Source: Coleophoma eucalyptorum (lineage: Eukaryota; Ascomycota; Leotiomycetes; Helotiales; Dermateaceae). From it: a stretch of 64,000 nt of DNA. Below are positions 56,042-64,000 of this stretch, in pieces. The position numbers and the translations under genes were made by a program. Numbering within the stretch: the stretch's first letter is position 1; the number at the start of each line of letters is the position of its first letter. The notes under the pieces were generated by a model. It was not told the origin of the DNA and searched no databases. It was given only the letters and a program-made list of their open reading frames with translations. The stretch is taken from assembly GCA_026120035.1 (NCBI GenBank), contig JALRME010000001.1:1563909-1627908 (forward strand), given 5' to 3'.

Positions 56042-58101
56042 TCATGATGACGTTTTCCTCTGCTTCAAGCTGTGCCATATCCTCTTCATCACCGTGGAAT
56101 CCTTCTCAACTGGTCCCCAACCATCAACCCCTCCCAGGGGGCCTTTGCTATCATACTTACCCTCCAGTTGCTCAAGCCCCAATGGATCATCTTGCAGCGG
56201 ACTCTTAGACTTCTGCCAGCCGTATATTGAACTCTCATTGGCTCGCAGGTCTGGTCTTGTCAATGTCATGCGGAGAGTCATCTCTCTTCCGTTTGCTAGC
56301 GACTGCGTACATAAATCCGATTGCTTTATGAGGGTTGGCTTCATGAGCCCCAGGTGTCCGTAGTCTCCGGAAACATTAGACTCCTTCTGGGGCAAGGCAG
56401 GCGAAGCTCTTGCAGAACGATGATCCAGAGGCGTGATTGGAGAATCAGGCTCGAGCATGGAAATGTCATCCGAGAACAATGAGGCAGTCTCATCATTTAA
56501 GAAGGTTTCCTTACTCTTCTCTGTTGCAAAAGATCTTTTCAAGGCACTATCCTTCGATGTTCTCTTTGGAGCCTTGTTCTCTTTGTCCGTTCCTTCAGTC
56601 ACCCAGTCCTTCGCTGGAAATCCAAATTCGACGACCTCATCAAACTTCTGCGGTGAGGCTAGGTAGACTCGTAGCTTCAAGCGAGCCTCGGGGTCTTGAT
56701 AGTGTGTTGCATAGGGGTCTATTGAGGAGGCTGGTTCATTCGGGGCGTGCTTGGTGGACATCAGGGACATCGCCCTGGACTTTTGCCGGGAGTGAGTATT
56801 GGAATCCGATGTGGCTCGAGGGGACCTCGGTGAAGACATGGAATTTCGGCCAAAAGGTATTTTACTAATGGACATATGCCGTCGAAAGGATGGTCTCCGA
56901 TTACTCGTAGGTGATGGAATAACAACCCCATCGATATTCGCATGATAGTCGTCGAGATTCAGGCTTAGGTCTAGATCCTGCTCGTCGTCCATCCATCTGA
57001 AGCTTTCCAGAATGCTACCAGATATACTATCCGCCTCTCTCTCCATGTCCATACTATCCCGGTCAAGAAACGGCTTTGGATCTTCGATTGGTACGGGGTG
57101 ACGACTTGCTCGACGACTGGCTTTGTAGATGGCCTCGTCGGCAGCATCCAGAATAACGCTCTCGCGTAGACGGCCTGCAAGTATAACCTGCTCCTCTCTG
57201 GTGAACTGCTTCTCTCTAATCTTCTCGGGTAACGAGAGGAACCACGATGCTTCCGTGCTCGATATAGATTGTTGTCTTGATAATTTTCGCTGCCGGCGTG
57301 AACCCGAAGTCTTCTTTCCAGAATCTATAGAAGAAATGTTAAGTCCCCTTCGATCTGCCAGTGAACCCTTTCGCGTCCTCGGCACAGGAAGGTCATTGAT
57401 GGCATTTGTTCGAGAGTTTTCTGCAAAACGAAGTCGTTCCAAGGTTGAAAAATACTACAGGCACAATAGTCAGCCATGTTCTTTGACATACTAAATTGGA
57501 GGAGCAGCCGCCACTGTCGCAAGTCTCTGCAGGTCCCAACGCGCCAAAAACAATAGAGTCCAAGCGTGCAGACACCACCAAAGACACACGGCAGTGCTTA
57601 AAGGAGATGGGATTGGTATTTACTCCCCAAAAGTCCAATCGATCGGCCTGAAAAAATGACGGGCAGCTGTCTCGTAGCTTTTCCAGATCGACCGTGAGCT
57701 TTCAGACTACTGAATTAAATTCCAAAATCAGAGATGCCGACCCGATTCAGCATCCAAGCTTCTGGCTGTGCAGTGTCACGCTCTGAATTTCTTTGGAGAT
57801 TGCATACCTTCTTCTGTACTTGAATTGGAAGCTCATTGAATTCATCGCTCGTGGTTGAGAAGCCTGTGATTTCCTTCACGCTCTTGCGATATCTTGGGGC
57901 TGGCCCTCGGACGGGAGCACTGTCAGCGGAGAATGGTCGGTCAAAAAATGTGTCGGCATACAGCTGTCGTGGCGAGTAGGTCAAGCTGGAATTCAGTTCT
58001 GTAGTACTGCTGGAGACAGCTGTGGAGATGCTTGACGGATATACTGAGGAGCCTTCGTGTCTTATGAGCTTCGCAGAGGAATTCTGGGCGGGAGGCGCCA
58101 T
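56042..58101 (-). CDS. Unrecognised fungal phospho-rich protein, 2 exons, 568 aa
   Basis: Exons 58101-57808 and 57454-56042 are joined by a 353-nt intron (GTATGC donor, CTGAC branch, CTGTAG acceptor) to give 568 aa. The junction restores a continuous helix-like segment: NELPIQVQKK|YFSTLERLRF. I do not recognise a named family. The protein is Ser/Arg-rich with likely phosphosites (SRRQRKLSRQQSISSTE). A short conserved-looking block is WFLSLPEKIREKQFTREEQVILAGRLRES, and a C-terminal one LRMTLTRPDLRANES then a tryptophan-containing tail ending HSLKQRKTSS. Upstream, the frame extends with an Asn/His repeat to 58239, so the start is uncertain. A scaffold or signalling role is possible but not shown. 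Confidence 0.65.
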
Positions 58102-58431
58102 AGTCTCGCCTCTTGCAGTAGTTCCAAGGTCGGTCGGGTTGCGAGCGTGTGTTCGGGCAAAATTGATGGTGGTATTATGATTATGATTATGATTATTATT
58201 ATTCAGTGTCCTACGGCTGCAGCTCAGGGTGCCTGACACGTCGTGTCTTGTCTGGTAGTGAGAGGTTGTCTGGTAAGGTAGATGGTTTTGGTCCAGTATG
58301 GTGCTTTCGTAGAGTACTACCAGAACTGGTTTCTCCAGTCCTACGAGCGATCACTGTGGGTGCTTTATAAAACAGGCTTGTCAGACCGATTCTTTTCTCG
58401 AAAGACTATTTGAAGTTCCGTCCATAAAGGA
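58102..58431. promoter_or_regulatory. Intergenic with TTATGA repeat
   Basis: 330 bp upstream of the 568-aa gene. A run of TTATGA/TTATTA units (58174-58203) would encode Asn/His if translated as an N-terminal extension. More likely it is 5' leader. Confidence 0.45.
58174..58203. repeat. Hexamer repeat TTATGA/TTATTA
   Basis: Five imperfect hexamer units, in the leader of the 568-aa gene. Low complexity. Confidence 0.7.
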
Positions 58432-59109
58432 TCACCAAGTACCTAGGCAGAGGAAGGGATGGGTAAAGGAAACACGGGATCATACTGACTTCGACTGAGT
58501 TGACGAGAAAGTGACGAGAAAGTGACGAGAAAGCGACGAGCGAGCAGCGAGACTTACGCACGGAGTATGCGAGTGGAAATATGAATAGTACCAAAATCAA
58601 TACTACAATAATGTCGTTGTTTAAATCCGTTCCTCTTGTTATCGGCGGAGAAGAGGAGCTGCCACCTCTTATGAGAAGCTGAGCGTTTACAGCTCTGCAC
58701 AATTGTTCGGGGTCGCATAGCTAAACGGTTGATATGACGGTAGGATCAACACGACATTGGCCCATGTAGCCTTCCCTGTCAGTTCACAGGTACATCCACG
58801 GTGCCCATGTAGAATCCTGCAAGGGCATGCTTTTTTACAACAGGGGCACAGCAGAAGACTCCAGCAAATCAATTTCCTGCCGCTGTGATGGGTTCCTCTT
58901 GGAGAACGAACAAGGTCAAGATCGGACGACCATTTCCCAAATAGAGCTGGATCATCGAATACCCTTACGATGAGCAGATATCTAGTCTTCGTCGCCAGCC
59001 CTCCGAAAAGACACGAGCTGGACGTAGAGTTCAAACTTACTTTATCATAAAACTCCTTTCCACGCGCACCTGCAGCATGCGCTTTGTGTTTATGAACAAC
59101 GGTTGTCAT
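58432..59109 (-). CDS. Small tail-anchored protein, 80 aa (tentative)
   Basis: Exons 59109-59041, 58720-58558 and 58442-58432, with introns of 320 and 115 nt, give 80 aa. The first exon encodes MTTVVHKHKAHAAGARGKE. The second continues EFYDK|LCDPEQLCRAVNAQLL, then a Ser/Pro-rich turn and one strong membrane helix, DIIVVLILVLFIFPLAYSV, close to the C-terminus. The topology is that of a small tail-anchored protein of ER or mitochondrial membranes. I do not recognise the family. The join at 58720/59041 rests on frame and GT/AG rules. The last exon, 11 nt, is the least certain; an alternative acceptor would add a longer tail. Confidence 0.45.
58501..58544. repeat. 11-bp tandem repeat (TGACGAGAAAG)
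   Basis: Three exact copies and one degenerate copy of an 11-bp unit, inside the proposed second intron of the small tail-anchored gene. On the coding strand it is a pyrimidine-rich CTTTCTCGTCA repeat. Confidence 0.75.
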
Positions 59110-62100
59110 TTAATTGGAAGGCCAAGCACCTTGCCGTTCATACTTGCAGTGGCGCTCGCTAGATGCATCACTTTCCTCGCACTACCCACTGTATAGTATA
59201 TCATGTCTATATCAGTATGACCAGTCAGTCTATCACTTTGGAGTACGGCATCCCCAGCGGCTACTGGATGCCAACAAGCTCCAGTTGCCCTCCACAACAT
59301 TACAGCTTTGATCAACAAGCCCCTGCTCGACCAGGGGCAGGGCAGACGCATCCTATCTATCCCAGTATCAGGAACTATTTCTATTCGACCCGGATTCCGG
59401 ACAAGACTTGCCAATAAAATCGACTCGACGGTCTTACTGTGTACCATACGGCGACAGCGTTGTTGGAATGCTTGTGATCCTTCGAGTCCTTATCCACGTT
59501 GCCTAATTTGCTGGCCATGACGCGACCAGGCTGGGGCAATCTATTTTGTGTTCTTTTGGAGCTTCGACTGTTTTCTATTACACAATACACGTTCTCCCGT
59601 TGTACAGCACACTTTGCATGCTTGATGCAGGTCGGCCTGCCCGTCCATGTGGAAAGCAAGCCTGATTGCAACGGCGCAGCAGTAACCACATAAACAAGCA
59701 TGGAAGCGTACGGTCGCAGTACTTTCTGTCTCCAGAAGCCACTTCCCTTCAGTGAACTATAGTTTATTTAGCGAATCAGGACTTGGCAGGGAATGAGCCC
59801 GCTAACTACGGGCGTCGCTATCAGCATCAAATCGCGTCAATTTGGGACCCTACAAGGAAAGTCTGTCAGATCCGTGCTGGCAGCGGTGAGCAAGGGAGGG
59901 TATACGCCGTCTTATGCATCGCGACTTATGATGGGGAGCTTTCTCTTCTGTGCTAAAAACCTCTCGTGAACTATTTAGAAGGAGGGCAACTATCGGCGGC
60001 TGTCATTGCGTACTACGTCGCCGTATTTGTGGGATGCTGTCGTGCTGCTGAGGATGATCGGCGTTGTTACTCTACTGTGCGTACAGGGCCTGCTGCACCT
60101 GCGAAGCTCATGTACTCCAGTGCTCATCACTCACGGATTGGCATCTTTATTTCTCGTTTCGCCATCCGAACGGGCCCGTTTGGTATCCATCCATATATCC
60201 ACTTCGTCTCTTCTCTCCGCGCCAGGCATGACTAGTTCATATTATTCATTGGATCTCCTTTTCGTACCTCAAGCTTGGAAACAAAAGAGACCACGAGAAA
60301 CGAGATCTTCGAAATAGTCGATGCGATCAACAAGATCACCGCAGCTTTAAGACCACCTCGATTCGCGAAGTAGCCTCTTGCCCTCGTTGTCCTGTTCCAT
60401 TCCTAAAATTTCCTATTACCAAATCTCGCCCCTCGTGCTGCCGATCACGGCTTGCGAAAAAGGATGGTCGCGACCAGATGGTTGGTTTTTTGTGTTGATC
60501 TTACCCAGTCAAGCAGTTTGGCAGTTCATTTCTCGGTATAAATCGACCATGTATATCAGTAACCCTTGCATGCATGCTTGATCTTCTGAGAGCATCTGAT
60601 ACAACATCACGTCTGAAATCTTGAACACGTTGCTCGGTTCAATACCGTGTAGAGCAGTCAAGTTTTGGCACCGAAGCCACCTTGACCATGAATCCGTCCT
60701 CAGTCAAGGATGTCCTCATTGGCAGGTCATCGGCAGTTCTAGGCTATATCTCATGTTATAACAGAGATAACAACAAACCGATCGTCGTTTGCACGTTGCA
60801 ACTTTAAGATCACTAGATCATCAGGTCATCTCCATTCTTATTGAGTTATTCTAGCTTTTTTTTTTCCCGGTCTGTGTTGAACGGCACGATCACCAAGGTG
60901 TTGACCAACAAGCCTGTGGACTTTTCGAACTACATTTCCCGTGTTTCGTGGCGTAGTTCACGGTAGCTATCATAGCCATGCTATATAGGCATACTACTGT
61001 CAAATATGCTTTTTGCTAAAACCGGAGGCTCGTGCACTGCTTCCGCAGCATACCTTTTGAATCAATAGCTACGCGGCAAATCCAACTAGAAGTTTCTGTC
61101 CTACGATTATATACTTTGTACTTTGCCTAGTATGCAGATGCTGTAGTGGAGGCCTTTAAAAGAGTGCTGGTTCTCTTTCCTTTGGTTACTCACCACTGGG
61201 ATAGCCCCGGATGCCGCGAATCCTTCAAGCGTACGGCACATAGCAACCCACCCAATAATCTCTTGGATAGAACCCGTTAACACTGGTTCAAGGAGGATTG
61301 CAGCTGCAGTCGTACTCCTCAATAGTCCCTACAATTGTGCATGGTCCCTTTCTACGGCCTTCCCTCTCCCGTTGTCAAGGATGAACGATAATTGAGATGG
61401 TAGGGTAACACAATCATGCTCAAGGTGATATTTGGTTACTGGATTCACGTCTTGGTTAGTTAGAGGTAGACTGTATAGCTTTTGGGATGCAGAGCCTATG
61501 GAGTATTTATAACTGTTGGTTGGTACCATTCCTGATCAGTTGCAGAATAATCATCAGCGCAACTCCAATAAAATTTTGCTCACAGCACCGCACTTCGGCA
61601 TATAGGTGTCGCTCGTCCTCCCACTCGATGCCTAACCGTGAGGGGAGTTAAAGTCGGCAACAGATAGATGGTCGCGTCCCAGCCTCTCCAACCGGAAGCA
61701 TCGTCTAGGTGGAAGCTCAAGACCCCATCCAACCCGGCACTTGTACTTACTTGTTTGCGTGAATATGCCATATAGTTGCCGTGGCCTGTCTTAGTTGGCT
61801 GCGTGAGAAGGTCTGGACCTTCGTACCTTCTTACTGCCGAATTTTGCGGGTAGCATATGATTGGGAGACTACTTCCGGTGCAGCTTGCAAGCTAATTTGT
61901 TTGGGCATATCACTACTTCACGGAAATATTTATACCATCTATAGTCCCAACACCGAAAGTTTCAAACTCATGGGCCAAACCCTGAGTAGAAAAGGAGCAA
62001 CACGATTACGATTTCGTAATGCAGATTCCAGAAATCGGACAATGTGTTGCTGACTTAGACTTGAACCCCCCCCCCCCCCTCAAAACACCCCATCTCAATA

Positions 62101-63109
62101 CTGTCATGCTTATAACTGCATAAATGGAGCTAGCCTTTAGCAAATTTTTTGTCGCTTGCTTACCAAAACGAAAGCTCTGCGATATATCTCTTTATCAAAA
62201 CAGGTTTGGTTGCAGATTCAAAATGATATTTTATAGAAACGTTGAAGACACTGGTTTGATTAGTATGGCTCAGTCCCGAGGTATATTTAACAATCCTTTG
62301 AGCTCGGTACATTGTATGTATAAAGAGGAGAGAAACCCTATTAGAATCGAAAAACTTGCATAGGACAGTACTAAATCAACCCTTTATTCCTCATCGCCTT
62401 GGTAGGAGGTACTTCTGAATTAAGAATATAGAAGAGTCATCAACATTGCATCTTAATTGTCCCGACATGCCTTGATTCAAATTATAGGCACTGTCAAATG
62501 GTAGAGAAAATATCTTGCTACTCGTAATACCAGCAGGATACCTGCTGAGGCGATACTGGAGGAACTGACATCGGAACCCCATACATCGCAGTGAATACTT
62601 ATCATGTATAGACATGGCATGGCGCAGATGGTTCTGGCACGTCTTCGGATTGTTTATTCACCCATCGCTTAGGAAGTTCCCAGCGCCAAGAACGGCAAAG
62701 AAATGACGAGATATCTATAACCTCTCTGATGCCTAGTCTTTTAGACAAAGGCGTCCAAAAACGCACCTCAAAGGAACAAGAAAAGTTAAAACAGACACAA
62801 TCGACCTTTGTTATGGCTTTATCATCGGAATTATATCAACTTCCAACACAATGGACAAGGCTTCTGGTCAGTCGGACTTGTTTGTACTACGCATAAAGGT
62901 CAAGGAGAGACATTAAGATGTCTTTGTACTGGTGGTGACGGGATTTTAATAAACAAAGGCATCTTGGAAGATATAAATCCAACAGTGATCAACCTCTGGC
63001 TCTTCTTGCTTGCCAGATCAGATCAACTCACAAGAAACAACCTTCACCAACTCGAAAACTCGGACGGAAATATAACCACAGAAAACAGGCGAAGCAACAG
63101 AAAGACATA
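59110..63109. other. Gene-free region, 4.0 kb
   Basis: No frame over about 113 codons and none with recognisable family content. Contains a ten-T run near 60,856, a 14-C run at 62066-62079 and mixed AT-rich stretches. It might include decayed mobile DNA or unspliced non-coding transcription, but I see no terminal repeats or coding remnants to support a call. Confidence 0.4.
62066..62079. repeat. Poly-C homopolymer, 14 nt
   Basis: Fourteen consecutive C in the gene-free region. Confidence 0.8.
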
Positions 63110-63799
63110 ATGTGCATGGTCGTTGAAACTACCTTCAGCTGCGGCCACCAAAAGCCCGAACTCAGAGAATGTCGTGTCGAGAAAGACCGAAAGAGAACAT
63201 CCGTTATCATACGATTCCTGCTGTGCCAAAGCAAGCAGCCAGAATGCCAGGAGCCAGAGAAGGCCAAAGAGCAGAGATCCTCCCAATGCAAGCGTTGCCG
63301 AAGAAAGGCAAAGGATCGAATGAGAAACCAAGCTCAGCAAGACAAAGCTGTGAATGACCTCTACAAAATCGAACTGGCTAATGCTCGTGCAGGCAAAGTA
63401 GCGCTTCAGCCAGGAGTAATCAAGTCGCCAGTAGTTGTTCCTGGGATCCAACTCAGCACATGGAATCAATTTCAATCCAACCACGGATTTGCTCCTCCAC
63501 CACCCAGCAAGCCTTTGCCCCAACCTCCAAAGAAGAGCAGGAGCAAGCGGGCAGCTCTACCCCCGAAACGTTCGAGTTCACGACGACCAGGTTCCAGCAG
63601 TCGCCGCGCATCAAACAGCCAGCGAAGATCGTCCCACGACCAGCGCCGAGATTCAACCAACATCGACGCCGTGATCCGCGATGTTGAATTGTGGGGTGCC
63701 ACCGGCCTCATGCTCCAGCCACCCCAGAGAGGCTCGCTTGGTGTGATGCCTTCGAACTCAAGCGCAAAACCTTCTCCCCTTAATTTCACCCACAGGTGA
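63110..63799 (+). CDS. Unrecognised Cys-rich/basic protein, 229 aa
   Basis: A 229-codon frame from ATG 63110. The start MCMVVETTFSCGHQKPELREC has a Cys-x2-His pattern, followed by further cysteines (LLCQ, ECQEP, QCKRCRRKAKD), suggesting a small metal-binding N-terminus like other short fungal CxxH proteins. The middle is helical and charged. The remainder is Pro/Ser/Arg-rich (FAPPPPSKPLPQPPKK, RRASNSQRRS) and probably disordered and nuclear. The family is not recognised. The stop TGA lies within a perfect splice-donor-like AG|GTGAGG, so the coding sequence may continue in another exon near or beyond the window end. Treat the C-terminus as provisional. Confidence 0.55.
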   Translation: MCMVVETTFSCGHQKPELRECRVEKDRKRTSVIIRFLLCQSKQPECQEPEKAKEQRSSQCKRCRRKAKDRMRNQAQQDKAVNDLYKIELANARAGKVALQPGVIKSPVVVPGIQLSTWNQFQSNHGFAPPPPSKPLPQPPKKSRSKRAALPPKRSSSRRPGSSSRRASNSQRRSSHDQRRDSTNIDAVIRDVELWGATGLMLQPPQRGSLGVMPSNSSAKPSPLNFTHR

Positions 63800-64000
63800 G
63801 GGTAAAAGGGAGCGCTAGAAGCGGGTGAAGAAAGAAAGAAAAAAAAAAAGAAACAAAGAAAGAAAGAAAAAGGGAGCCAATAATAAAAACAAAAAAAGAA
63901 GAGGAAAAAGAAGGTAAGTATTAATTGTGAAACGTTAGGGCAGCAATATGAAAGCATATAGAAAGGTAGATCGATATTAGCACTGTGCATTGAATTGGAT
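63800..64000. other. Purine-rich flank
   Basis: The last 200 bases include an A/G-rich tract (about 63825-63905) and a second GTAAGT-like donor near 63915. Whether this is 3' UTR or intron of the preceding gene is unclear. Confidence 0.4.

Noticed and set aside
59106..59447. 113-codon minus-strand frame
   Set aside because: No domain and no conserved motif. Ends right at the start of the small tail-anchored gene.
62044..62079. GGTTCAAGTCT-like B-box next to the poly-C run (minus strand)
   Set aside because: Resembles the internal B-box of a tRNA, but no A-box or acceptor stem pairs around it. Not a tRNA.

Overview
The window looks like chromosomal DNA of a filamentous ascomycete (Pezizomycotina). 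Leotiomycetes is my best guess, from overall family resemblance only. Genes lie on both strands without operons. Most carry short introns (about 44-150 nt) with GT..AG ends and CTAAC/CTGAC-type branch sites. Families include Vps10, PMT2-type mannosyltransferase, LaeA-like methyltransferase, PMP3 and BIM1-like copper protein. No tRNA, rRNA, CRISPR array or intact transposon was recognised. I rebuilt multi-exon genes by hand from splice signals and reading-frame continuity; exon lists are in the evidence fields.

Layout. 0-10 kb, accessory/secretory: an F-box protein (268-1847), a six-exon cytochrome P450 (2046-3858, minus), a LaeA-like methyltransferase (5074-6203) divergent from the P450, and a GH3 beta-glucosidase with PA14 insert (7485-10245). 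10.7-14.9 kb: a head-to-head biotin-dependent acyl-CoA carboxylase pair, carboxyltransferase (10727-12439, minus) and biotin carboxylase/BCCP (12823-14914, plus), across a 383-bp shared promoter. 15-20 kb: signal peptidase subunit SPC3, PMP3-type proteolipid, GPI-type BIM1/X325 copper protein, proline-iminopeptidase-like hydrolase. 20.8-29.1 kb: Ulp2-type SUMO protease, an unrecognised 533-aa protein, ribosomal protein uL4 (RPL4). 32.5-41 kb: ELO fatty-acid elongase and two unrecognised acidic/low-complexity proteins, separated by 2-3 kb gene-free stretches. 41.7-50.4 kb: PMT2-type mannosyltransferase divergent from mitochondrial RidA, a CE12 rhamnogalacturonan acetylesterase-like SGNH enzyme, an MFSD5/MOT2-type transporter and a membrane-anchored methyltransferase-like protein. 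50.9-59.1 kb: Vps10 sorting receptor, a fungal unknown (568 aa), a tiny putative tail-anchored protein. 59.1-63.1 kb is gene-free; a Cys-rich/basic unknown closes the window.

Most interesting. The two carboxylase subunits carry opposite kinds of peroxisomal targeting signal: the alpha chain ends in AKL (PTS1) and the beta chain has RLSQVAGHL at residues 16-24 (PTS2 consensus). Neither has a convincing mitochondrial presequence. This predicts a peroxisomal biotin-dependent acyl-CoA carboxylase, unlike the mitochondrial MCC/PCC or cytosolic ACC textbook systems. Other points of note: a GC-AG intron and a paired Mac1-like copper element at the BIM1-like gene, a 14-nt microexon in RidA, a 48-nt stop-free intron in PMT2, and SUMO-interacting motifs flanking the SUMO protease.

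Several genes fit one theme, the secretory/endomembrane route: SPC3, PMT2, Vps10, ELO and secreted or GPI enzymes. That is co-occurrence, not evidence of a cluster.
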